DNA of 64,000 nucleotides from Forficula auricularia (Eukaryota > Arthropoda > Insecta > Dermaptera > Forficulidae), in NCBI GenBank assembly GCA_024734495.1, contig JALMQS010000881.1, positions 62,001 through 126,000 of the forward strand. The letters are read 5' to 3'. Of this stretch, positions 19,801 through 28,575 are shown one piece after another. The translations under genes and the position numbers were made by a program. The notes beneath the pieces were generated by a model, which made no database searches, was not told the origin of the DNA, and was given only the letters and a program-made list of their open reading frames with translations. Position 1 is the stretch's first letter, and each line of letters begins with the position of its first letter.

Positions 19801-22800
19801 CAATGTGTGACATTTCTCAGTTTTTCTCTATCTCTAACCGGATGATTTGTTTTCTTCAATGGATTACAACACTGAACTCTTACCACAGTACTGCATTTTT
19901 CACTAATTTCCATATTTTCTAAAAATTTCTTAAACTTTGCCTTTTAATTACAAGTTTTAATCATAGATTAAATTAGCTATTAAAACACACAAAAAACACA
20001 GAAGTTTAAAATATCAATTGTTTTATGTAAGGTATAACAACTATTTTACATTATGGAATTGATAACTTAAGACATTACTAACATTTAAAACACTACTTGT
20101 CAGCAAGGTCTCTAGTCATGAATGCTTGTGGAGACAGCCTGGCTTTTGGCAGACTGGTATTTGTTTTAACTTGCTCACAACCACAGACAGGTTCCAACTT
20201 GCTAGACCTGCAGAGACTGGATCAAGTGAATGCAAGGGAAATTTCAGATAACATGTGCTTATCAAACTATTTAGCCTACACAATATTTATTGTAAATTAA
20301 CTAACTTTTCATGACATAGCATAAATTGATTTAATTTTATTTAAAATGTTGATGTTTTATTTGTCTTAGTTTTTACTAATATTTTTATAAGACTAATTTA
20401 AAGTACAATGCATTCATATTTTTCATGAAAGCATTTATAGGACTATTATTAATCTCTACTATTAAACAGTTATTTAATTAGCACAGAGTGTTTATTTCAT
20501 AGCCATAGTTTAATATACACAAAGTGATTTTTCATAAAATGTCGTTTCACTACATTAAAATCATAATTATTTGGTCAAAACTGGGTATTTATGGAAAACA
20601 AGAGTCAGTAATAATTTTTTTAAACATAGACCTCATTACCATCCCATCATTATACTTTGCATAGTAGTTTATGAAAGTACTATCTATTTACAGAATTTTT
20701 TTGAAAATTTTAAAAGTGGTACTTTTTAGAAAAAATCAAAATCAAAAATTTGATCTACATTTTGAAAAAAAAATTTTTATTACAACCTATGTCATGTTGT
20801 ATGTCTCTGAAAAGAGCATTAAAAAAGGTGCAAAATGACACCTGTCCTAGCTCTCTAACTCAATTAAGACAGCTTTTAGAGCAGTTTCAAAATTGTTTGT
20901 TCGTGGTTTTTTTGCGATTGTTTGAAAATTTCACAAGGCCGTATAAAAAAAAACTATTCAAGATAAAAATTTGAAATTTTGTATTTTTATTCATATTAGC
21001 ACAGCATATCAGTGTACCAAATTTCAAGAAAATTTAAAGTGGTGAGGTAAAATAGGTGTGTTGGGTTGACATGGAATGAATGATAATGATTATTAACACA
21101 ATTATTACATATCAACCTTAAGATCTTAATTTAAAAAATTATTTTAACATTTTACTTTTAGTTACTGGTGATTATTTTCATATTAAAATTGTTTTAATTT
21201 CTTTTCACGCAAGAATCTTATGTAGCCCACACGAAATGCATTAGTGAAACAGAAAAATATTCTGGTAAAAACTTCGTTCCAAGTCAATCATTTAATAAAG
21301 GTGAAAAGAAACAGGCAGCATGGACGGAAAATATTCGAGCAATTTTAAATTCAAATATTACATTAGACAGTGAAGAGAGAAAAGTTTTTGAATTAATTAT
21401 AAATCATGACAACATTCCAAGAAAAAAAGCGAAGTTTCAAGTAAAATTATTATATTTTATTATTTAGATTTTTTTAAGGTAATGTTCTAAATTAATTATT
21501 TTTTTTTTCAAAATTTTTTAAAAAATATTCATAGACAAATTTCTTTAAATACTATGGAAAAGGTTTGGAGTAAAATCGAAGGACAATTAAAACCGAAAAC
21601 AACAGATAATCCTCAACAAAATAACTCTCTCAATAATTCGAATTTGAATGATACTCAAAAGACAAATGAATTAGATATTTCAAAACAAAACGAAGAAACA
21701 AATAAAGATGAAAATATTGAAGAAGAAAAAGAAGAAGAATCGAAGAAATTAACTAAAAAGGAAAAGAAAGAAAAAAGAAAACGGGCTAAATATGAAAGTG
21801 AACTAAAAGATATTGAATCAAAAGAGAATGAAAATGTTGAAGAAGAACTAGAAGAGCCTAAAAAGAAAAAGAAAAAAGGCTTAAAAGGACAGGAGGCCGA
21901 AGAGAATCAACCCACAGAGCAAGTAGATGGTAAAAAATCCAAGAAAAATAAAAAAAATAAAATTGAAGAAGTTGAAGTGCAAGAAGAAACCCAAGAAACG
22001 AAAGTAAAAAAAAGTAAAAAACGAAAATTGGAAATTGATGAAGAAGATGAATCTATCAAAAAAAAATCAAATGGTTCGTATTTACATTATTTATACTAGA
22101 ATTTTATTGTTGAAACTTGTCCATAGTATTGGTCACGGTTAATCCAGCCCCCCCCCCCCCATACAGTTCGCCATTTTCATTTTTCGTGACCCCAGCTCAA
22201 CTCAAGCTTGAGTTGTTTACCAAAAAAGAATTTAGTCTTTTTGATTTTAAGTTGATTCTTCCACGTTTTCAGTAGAGGTTGCCATTAATAGTCAAAACAT
22301 CAAAAATGGAATGCAATAAGGTTATTCCTCTAGTATTAGACAAGAATCGATCGATATTTTTGATTTTAAGCCGATTCCTCCATATCTTCAGCAATGGCTT
22401 CTTCTTCGAGTGCCATACCCGATACGGGTGTAGGCGCCTCTCAGGAATGGCTACCAATAATAATCGAAACATCAAAAATCTAATGTAGAATTGTTATTCC
22501 TCAAGTATTAGATGAGAATCGATCGCTATTTTACGATTTCAAGTCGATTCCTCTCTCTTCAGCAATGGTTACCAATAAAAACCGAAACGTCAAAAATCCA
22601 ATATAGAATGGTTATTCCTCAAGTACTAGATGAGAATCAATCGCTATTTTTGGTTTTAAGTTGATTCCTCCATGTCTTCAACAAAGGTAACTGATAAGAA
22701 AACAACGCAGTTGCTATGGTTATAAAATTTCCTCCCAAATTTTTAGCATTTTACAGAGAGAAGCCTATTCATTCTTACTTAAGCAAGGTTAAATGAGCTA

Positions 22801-24419
22801 TATTAAAACGATCAAATGAATAAATTTTAAAGAATTTAAAATAAAAAGTTTTATTATTATATTAAAATGTTTCACCTAGAACCAAGACCTAACTCCTTAA
22901 AATTTAAATCTATTAATGTTTATTAGATGAGATTTTAAAAAATATTAGCGTTCTAATGGATATTTTTATAAAAAAAAATTAGATAATCCCTTAAAAGAAA
23001 CAAGATATTTTTTTATTTAAAACTCTTGCCAACTTTTCTACCTTAAATAAAGGTCATTTTCATTATTATCATTAGATTAGGCTGAGATTCTTTCATTGAT
23101 TTTTTTATTCTTTTATAAAATTAACTCTTTTATCGACTGAGAACTTTTTAATTTGATTAAGGTATTTATTGGCCTAAACCCCAAAATATCCTCATCAAGT
23201 ATTGTTATAATAATAAATACAAACATTTATTTTATCTTAATGTAATTTTTGTTTTTCAGAGGATGAGGAACAAAATAAGTGTTTATTTACGACTTATCAA
23301 TTGCAACGTTTCGCCACTTTTATTGCAGCCTCTTCAGGCTCTTGATAAATAAAGCTCTAAACACTTTGTCAATTTTTTAAGCTCTGCCATTATTACACAT
23401 ATAGACACTCGAATACATTTCTATTTCATCATCAACAACTCAAAAACACCAATATCAACAAATATACAATCATAACCTTCACTATTTCACTGGTAAAATT
23501 TAAAACATTTCAAAAATAATCAACATATTATACAACTATATACAAAAATCGGTCAAAATATCTTAAAAAATATATATACAAGCGATGGAATTTTTTTTTC
23601 CTTTTTTCCTTTATAAATTAATTTATCTTTATTACTCTCGCTGGTCAAACTCAAAAAAAAAAAAAAATGTCTATAATGTGTAATAATGGCAGAGCTTAAA
23701 AAATTGACAAAGTGTTTAGAGCTTTATTTATCAAGAGCCTGAAGAAGCTGCAATAAAAGTGGCGAAACGTTGCAATTGATAAGTCGTAAATAAATACTTA
23801 TTTTGTTCCTCATCCTCTGAAAAACAAAAATTACATTAATAAGTTATGGAACTGAATCCCAATGATGATTTATTTTAACATTATAAGAAATAAATACAAA
23901 CTTTTATAAAAACAATCAAAAGTTTTCTAAAAATTCTTTAGTATGATTTAATTGTTAAAACTGTGAATCGACCGTATGATATAAATTTTTGTTCAGGTTT
24001 TCGACAACTAATATAATTCTTTTTATAAAATAATCATATTTATTTCTTATAATTTATCAAAAGCATTATATTTTGATTTAACAAAATGTTATATAAAAAT
24101 AATACACCTAAATATCTATATTCTTTAATTTTTAGGTATATCCAATGGTGACTATATCAATCAAAATGAAATAGAAGACAATGAATCTGTTAAACCTGGA
24201 AAATTCCCATGGACGGATAAAATCATGGAAATATTACAAAGTTCTAAAGAACATGAAATTTCGATTAAAAGACTACGTAAAAAAATTAGTAATGAATATA
24301 CTCTTTTAACAGGAAAAGAGGTAGATGATAAAGTTTTATCTAAATTGAATAAACTACTTGAAAAAAATCGAAATATTATTTTACATAAAGATAAAGTTAC
24401 TCTTAAAAATGAAGACTAG
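13867..24419 (+). CDS. LYAR: LYAR, cell growth-regulating nucleolar protein
   Basis: Nucleolar zinc-finger protein linked to rRNA transcription and processing. Exons: 13867-13982 (MVYFTCNRCGSSLKKNQV ... SVSCLDCFKDFT, the LYAR zinc finger); ~21209-21440 (ESYVAHTKCISETEKYSGK ... DNIPRKKAKFQ); ~21536-22074 (acidic/lysine-rich, coiled-coil-like EEEKEEESKKLTKKEKKEK with nuclear/nucleolar signals); 24136-24419 (KPGKFPWTDKIMEIL ... LHKDKVTLKNED, the winged-helix-like tail). The exon 3-4 junction is exact (phase 1). Junction 1-2 fits only with a GT-AC intron (exon from 21209), and junction 2-3 needs an 11-nt microexon or a 1-base indel. The first zinc site has H-x2-C where H-x3-C is usual. Poly(A) signal AATAAA at 24477. 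Gene identity is firm; whether this copy is fully functional is open. Confidence 0.88.
15128..15500. mobile_element. Composite palindromic element in LYAR intron 1
   Basis: Outer arms (GAAGGAGACAATAAAAGA ... TGGAATTATAAATTTTATTT, and the inverse at 15390-15440) are those of the F5-type unit at 38575. The right edge carries the CTGCTACTCTCGGCAAAA module. Inside lie a small inverted pair ACATGATATTTTGAACAGAA and a second unit (15270-15400) with its own hammerhead-like motif, also found alone at 43321-43445. The F5-type arm at ~15402 begins at TTCGTTATAAAT, within a few bases of the predicted ribozyme cleavage site of the full F5 unit. Confidence 0.7.
15286..15320 (+). ncRNA. Hammerhead-ribozyme-like motif (GAGTTAAGAGCTC family)
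   Basis: GTTCTC, CTGACGA, spacer T, stem II GAGTT/AGCTC with loop AAG, GAAA, then TATAT and A, then GAGTAAAC. Stem I is CTC/GAG, a TA bulge, then GTT/AAC. The segment ATATAT is self-complementary, in the place of ACGT in other families, and the cleavage triplet would be AUA. The base after CTGA is C here, A at 43339. Confidence 0.4.
15921..16060. repeat. Short palindrome
   Basis: CTCAATTAGAACTCGAGTTA at the left is repeated inverted at the right (TAACTCGAGTTCTAATTGAG), with a poly(T)-rich centre. About 45-base arms; a MITE-like or fold-back remnant in LYAR intron 1. Confidence 0.65.
16712..16902. mobile_element. MITE with TAGGCACACACAGTCGATTTTCA termini
   Basis: The left end TAGGCACACACAGTCGATTT is matched by the inverted right end AAATCGACTGTGTGTGCCTA. 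The ~190-base inside is non-coding. The target duplication is not clear by eye, so the superfamily is left open. Confidence 0.8.
16964..17130. repeat. Palindromic element with decayed hammerhead-like core
   Basis: ATGAGAGTTTATAATTGGAA with TTAAGGACAAGT on the left is repeated inverted on the right (ACTTGTCCTTAATTCCCATT ... AACTCTCAT). The centre has CTGAAGAAGTCGACC and an A-rich run but no clean stem II or GAAAC, so the motif is a remnant. A related palindrome lies at 36488-36710. Confidence 0.6.
17393..17636. mobile_element. TTAA-flanked TIR element, short form
   Basis: TTAAGGTAGTTCTTTCGAAA at the left and GCGAAAGAACCTCCTTAA at the right, TTAA on both sides. The inside carries ATGGCTTGGAAACGATCCAT and AAGTACAGTCACGTTAAAAA. 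It is a shortened sibling of the 30471 and 41241 copies, in LYAR intron 1. Confidence 0.8.
17890..18076 (-). mobile_element. tRNA-derived SINE, reverse orientation
   Basis: Read on the minus strand: head GTCGGGTAGGCTAGGCGG, B-box GAGTTCGAATCC, then a body ending in a long poly(A) (poly(T) at 17890-17907 here). Flanked by the 12-base duplication ACAAAATTAGTT (17878-17889 and 18077-18088). It is a different family from the SINE at 6444. Confidence 0.88.
18242..18945. mobile_element. TTAA-flanked TIR element, long form
   Basis: Near-copy of 9416-10125: left TTTAGGTAGTTGTTCCGC (one change in the TTAA), right GCGAAACAACTACCTTAA. The same internal blocks occur in the same order (TGCATCGATTGGTGGCAAAA, AACAGCGCATTTATTTAACC). 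Non-coding. Confidence 0.8.
19093..21079. mobile_element. 2-kb transposon with ~560-bp terminal inverted repeats
   Basis: Begins TCATTCCGTGCTAAATCAAC and ends with the inverse TCATTCCATGTCAACCCAAC. The arms (19093-19660 and 20517-21079) match over nearly their whole length, including CAGGTGTCATTTTGCACC and AAAGCTGTCTTAATTGAGTT. The ~850-base middle carries a zinc-finger-like ORF on the minus strand (see 19650). It is too short to encode a full transposase, so it is probably a non-autonomous derivative. It lies in LYAR intron 1. Confidence 0.85.
19650..19913 (-). CDS. Cys-rich (zinc-finger-like) ORF inside a long-TIR transposon
   Basis: 87 residues, ATG to stop. Cysteines are arranged as C-x7-CC early (KCSTVVRVQCCNPL), then NHPVRDREKLRNVTHWM, then VICIQCRKDL (C-x2-C), followed by an acidic/serine-rich tail (SENEDSSGSE). 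This spacing, with a conserved His between two Cys pairs, looks like a zinc-binding DNA-binding head of a transposon protein. I recall similar short heads in insect repeat-encoded proteins but cannot name the family. The stop lies near the inner edge of the left TIR. It may be exon 1 of a formerly larger transposase gene. Confidence 0.5.
   Translation of the reverse strand: MEISEKCSTVVRVQCCNPLKKTNHPVRDREKLRNVTHWMTGSFPQILHGSVICIQCRKDLTKLKNTVPISDKNSENEDSSGSEVIHK
22200..22700 (+). repeat. Tandem array, ~115-bp units, LYAR intron 3
   Basis: Four units are aligned by the block TTTTGATTTTAAGTTGATTC with variants at about 22243, 22354, 22530 and 22648. Each is followed by TTCAGCAATGGTTACCAATA and TATTCCTCAAGTATTAGATG-like blocks. 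The second unit carries a ~55-base insertion (GCCATACCCGATACGGGTGT). Open frames here are chance. Confidence 0.75.
23294..23348 (-). ncRNA. Hammerhead-ribozyme-like motif, left arm
   Basis: Minus strand: TTATCAAGAGC, CTGAAGA, spacer G, stem II GCTGC/GTGGC (two G-U pairs) with loop AATAAAA, GAAACGTT, then GCAATTGATAA. Stem I is GC/GC, an internal loop GA versus AA, then TTATCAA/TTGATAA. The spacer is G here and A in the other arm, so that base is not under strict pairing. Confidence 0.5.
23728..23782 (+). ncRNA. Hammerhead-ribozyme-like motif, right arm
   Basis: CTGAAGA at 23739-23745, spacer A, the same stem II and GAAACGTT, and the same stem I as the left arm. Both arms keep every core base. 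The predicted cleavage triplet GUU is weaker than GUC in known hammerheads. Confidence 0.5.
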
Positions 24420-24493
24420 TTTTTTTTAATTCATTGTATAAAAAGAATTTTGTATTATTTCTTGTAAATCATTTATAATAAATATATTACATT

Positions 24494-24524
<31 letters not shown>

Positions 24525-25019
24525 TTATAAATGGACAATTTCATTACAGCCTTCGTGGCTGCTTGCCATATTCTAGACGTCATTTCTCAACTACTAGAAA
24601 CCTTCATCTAGACCATTTTCATAAATTGATGATCGATTATCTCACTTGTACTTTTTTAAGTGTAAGTATAATATTTATATTTTAAAAAAATATTTAAATT
24701 ATAACTTTTATTTATTGAACATCGATGCTCATAAGCAAAAACAGAGTGAAATTCGATTAGTAGGGGAAAAGAGTCTTTAGATCTATGGGGTTCATCAATC
24801 ATAAATTTTCGAAAATGGTCTAGATTCCTCCTTTAAATCCAACTTTCCGTATTTCCACTTAGTCCTGGGACAAATTTATTTGGAAAATCACAAAGGTGTT
24901 TTCTACTGAATCAGAGATCTTATGCATAATTTTATATCTGACGAGCTATATTCATTCCCTTGAGAATTATAAATTCAAAAAATCATTTCTTGTGATAAAA
25001 TTGATATTAAAAATACTAA

Positions 25020-25190
25020 TCCTATACTACTAAAGCGCATTTCTGCCTGCCTCTGTATGTATCTATGAATCTATGTCCGTCTCCCAACAAATTTGGTTGG
25101 CTGGATGGGTTTCGGGGGAGGGGGGGGGGCAGAGGGGCGAGCCCCCTGGCTAGCAAGAGGGCCGCCGAAGGTGGTTTTACAGGATATTTA
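25020..25190 (+). mobile_element. Helitron-like fragment
   Basis: A TCCTATACTACTAAAGCGCA start resembles the TC-plus-TATA-rich 5' ends of insect Helitrons. It is followed after ~90 bases by GC-rich AGGGGCGAGCCCCCTGGCTAG and GGGCCGCCGAAGG, like the sub-terminal parts of the elements ending at 9306 and 40262. No clean CTRR end was found. Confidence 0.4.
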
Positions 25191-25563
25191 TTATCTTAAT
25201 AATAATTTTAAGAAAAAAATAAGTAAAATTTAACTTCTCTGATGCCTCAAAATGGTCAATATGGAATTTTTAGAAAAGTTTATTAGGTTTCTTTCATTGT
25301 ATATTAAAATGTCAATAAAACACAAATTTTCTACGTGAAAATAATAACGAACTGTTAGTATACTCATCTATCTTTTCTTTGGGTGACCGATAACTTGAAA
25401 TAAAATATAGTGATTTCAGTAATAACATTAACTAGGAAGTTAGAATTTTAGTTGTAGTACCTATTAGTTTGATAATCCCCAGTTAGACTAATTGTCTAAG
25501 TTAGAAAAAACTCTGACCACACCAGCAAACAACTAAGTGCTGATTAGTCCTTTAGTAAAAATA

Positions 25564-26728
25564 AGCTGACATGTTCTGATGTGGCCATCCACTTGACTTT
25601 ACCATACAACCTGGCCCCTCACTTATATTTAATATTTAATAATATTATTTATAATCATGTAGGAGAAGGGGGTTAGTTTGCCAGCTCTTAATCTGAATGG
25701 ACCAAAACTACGTGGGAAATTTGGTTTCGATATTCGCACTAATTTTTAACCGACTTCAAAAAAGGAGGAGGTTCACTATTCGACTGAATTTTTTTTTTTT
25801 TTTTTTTGTGCCTATGTTACCTCATATCTCCGCCAATTGTCAACCGATTTTGAAAAAAAAATTTGCATTGGGTCCAGTCTACCTTCTGATTGGTCCCATT
25901 TTTTTTTCGTTTTTTTTTCATAGGTATTAGACCTTTTTTATTAGGTTTTTTTAGACCTAACCTCTTTGTTTATGAACCGATTTCGATGGTTCTTTTTTAT
26001 CCGAAAGGGGATGTCTTAGGGATGGTGTCATATTAATTTGGTCAAGTTCTGATGATATGATCACTATTAATAACATCACTAAAAAGAAAAAATAAAAATA
26101 ATTTTTAAGAAAAAAATAAACCGACTTCAAAATTAAATGCAACAAATAAAATACACTAAAAGGTATAAAATAATTATTATCTTATTTAGTTACAACTAAA
26201 CGACGAAATATTAACATGAAATTACTTTTTGAAGTTGGTGCCAAACATTTTATGAATCGCACTCGACGGATCTTACTTAGTACGTTTGGCGGGTACGCTC
26301 GCTTATAGGTATAGTTTGTTTGGTACCGACTTCAAAAAGTAATTTCATGTTAATATTTCGTCGTTTAGTTGTAACTAAATAAGATGATAATTATTTTATA
26401 CCTTTTACTGTATTTTATTTGTTGCATTTAATTTTTGAAGTCGGTTTTTCTTTTTTTCTTAAAAATTATTTTTGAGCTAGCTTGTCCACAAAAATTTGGT
26501 AACACACAGACTAACAGACATTTTGACAAAACAATTATTATCTCAAAAAATATAATTTTTTCGATGTTCACTTATAAGAGCTTTTTTGTAGAGCTAAATG
26601 CCATGGTTTCGGTCAATTTTTTTAATCAAAATAGTTTCAGTCGTTTTTGAGATATTTTGAAAAAAAAGATGGAAAAAAACAACTTTTTTCATGCACGATT
26701 ACAATACTTGACCCTGTATGGTAAAGCA
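25564..26728 (-). mobile_element. TTTACCATACA-type element, copy 4, split by an AACCGACTTC element
   Basis: Outer parts 25564-25744 and 26475-26728 belong to one reverse copy of the family at 1466 (CTGATGTGGCCATCCACTTG at one end, CATGCACGATTACAATACTT at the other). They are interrupted at the point that reads ACTAGTTTTTGAGCTAGC in the uninterrupted copy at 48255. The insert is described separately. Confidence 0.8.
25745..26474 (-). mobile_element. AACCGACTTC palindromic element, copy 2 (nested)
   Basis: Inserted into the TTTACCATACA-type copy around it, with T-rich sequence at both borders. It begins AACCGACTTCAAAAAAGGAG and ends in the ~390-base palindrome with TAAACGACGAAATATTAACA arms and the CGGGTACGCTCGCTTATAGG core. 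Same order of parts as the copy at 2268, reversed. Confidence 0.8.
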
Positions 26729-27654
26729 AAAACTGTACTAATCATCAAAAAAATAAGTCTGACTCAAGCTGGAATCCAAAGAATCTATTTGTTATATTGA
26801 GGAACTTGGTTTAATTCTTTATTAATAAGAAAAAACTATTTTGAAGAATTCCTAAACTGATCTTTGGTTTTTCTTTTATAATACATTTGAGTTTGAGAAC
26901 TCAATGGATATGTTAAAATTATATTCTAAAAGAACAAATAAAACAATTATATTTAATTATACTTTATTAATGATAATTTAAATACATGTAGGGATGTTGC
27001 TTACGTGTTCATAAGAATAATATCTCTTTATTAAATACATTTATCATAAAAAAATTAACAATTGAACTAAAATTGATTTAAAGGTAAATTACTGAAATAA
27101 TTAATAAAATTTCTGTTATATAAAAATATTCTCATAACAACAAATTATATCTTACCTATTTTTCTTAATATTAGCTACGAGGCTTTCTGGAATTTTTAAT
27201 CTTAAAAATTTTCTACTTAAGTCATGAATAAAATGTTTCAGAATTATTTGTTTTATTTTATAAATTCAATAAATCTATAGGGAAAATATAACTTATTTTC
27301 TTTATTATCTTTTTATAGTTATCATCTTTTAAAAAGTGTTGCTAATGGCTTAATGCAATGGAAAATCAAAATCAAGGAAATAACATCGTCGGAGCCTTTC
27401 ATTGAAAATGTGATGCCCTGTAAACTAATATTTTTGAGGCCATTCAAAATTTAAGTGGATAAGAAATTAAAAAAAAATTGGTATTTAATTATTTAATTAC
27501 AAATTTAGCTTTGCATGCTTTAATATTAGCAAATTTACTTATTTTGAGGTCAGAGGCAGATGCGGCCGACCGAGATCCCATTTCTGGATAATAAAAATCC
27601 ACTCATTAACTACGTTTATAAATTCATTAAAAATCAATTTTTCAATCTTTTATT

Positions 27655-27850
27655 TTATTTGAATGTAATGGAAGGCAGCCCAGGGGTAGCGAGGAAAGAA
27701 AAAATTAACACATATCAAATAAGGTGTAATTTATTGGAATCCTTCCTCCTTTCCTTTCAAACCGACGTTTCGGAAGATTTTTCCCTCCTTCAGGGTTTCA
27801 AAGGGTCAATGAATGAAACAAATAAAATGCTTCCTTCTTCTCTCCACAGT
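27655..27850. mobile_element. GGAAGGCAG palindromic family, half copy
   Basis: Left arm only (GAATGTAATGGAAGGCAGCC ... CCTTCCTCCTTTCCTTTC), continuing through the hammerhead-like region to TTTGTTTCATTCATTGAC reversed. On the minus strand the motif reads CTGAAGGAGGG, a 3-base deletion against the CTGAAGAAGGAGGG of the sibling at 38440. GAAACGTC and the full stem I (CCTTT.AAACC with GGTTT.AAAGG) remain. Confidence 0.7.
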
Positions 27851-28575
27851 AGTGTTCAAAACTTTCATCTTTTTTAACAAAGGCATAGAAAAACAATTTT
27901 TTTTTCCTCCTTTTCTTAATTAATTCTTTTATTTTATTTTTTTAAAATTTCCTTTTTATAGCATCAATTTTTAAACCAAACATGTTTCGAAAATCTTTTT
28001 TGCTATTTTCACTGTTTTTTCTTTTCTCGACCCATACATTTAACAGAGTTCAAACATTCAAGTGGGATTGAAATACTTTGGAAAATTTTAAATACTTCCG
28101 AATTAAATTTTTTAAATTTGATGGAAGATTTAATATTAATATTAACCTGGCTCTGCCCTGAAGAAGGATACCATTGAGTCTCCAAAACTTCGGCTAAATA
28201 AATATATATTACACTAAGATATTAGACACAATTTTATTTATTTTCCATCTATACCTAAAAAATATATGGTATAATACTGTCTCATCTTCACATCTATAAC
28301 ATTATTATTAAAACTTCTTACATATCTTTCATACATTTATAATTATTATTCTCTTTTTCATTAATAAAACTTCGTCTATAAAATAAAGAACCATCCTCAC
28401 AAAAAACTCATAAAAAATCATATAACCCTTTATCAGGACCGTGGAGAACTGTTACGGGCCCTGGGGCAAAATCAAACCACTGGGCCGCTCATGTTGGGAC
28501 AAATTAAAGTACTACATTTTTCAATTTGTAAAATATTTTATTATTTAAAAAAATTAATAAATCCGTAACTTATTA

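Larger units (their letters stand above)
23233..23838. mobile_element. Palindromic element AGGATGAGGAAC family
   Basis: The left end TTAATGTAATTTTTGTTTTT with CAGAGGATGAGGAAC is repeated inverted at 23806-23838. The ~165-base arms hold GTTTATTTACGACTTATCAA and AAAGCTCTAAACACTTTGTC. Each arm has a hammerhead-like motif with an intact core, on opposite strands. The ~280-base middle is unrelated filler. Inserted in LYAR intron 3. Confidence 0.8.

Noticed and set aside
20097..20300. 67-residue plus-strand ORF inside the long-TIR transposon
   Set aside because: No domain, no splice context, runs into low-complexity sequence; less convincing than the Cys-rich ORF on the other strand.
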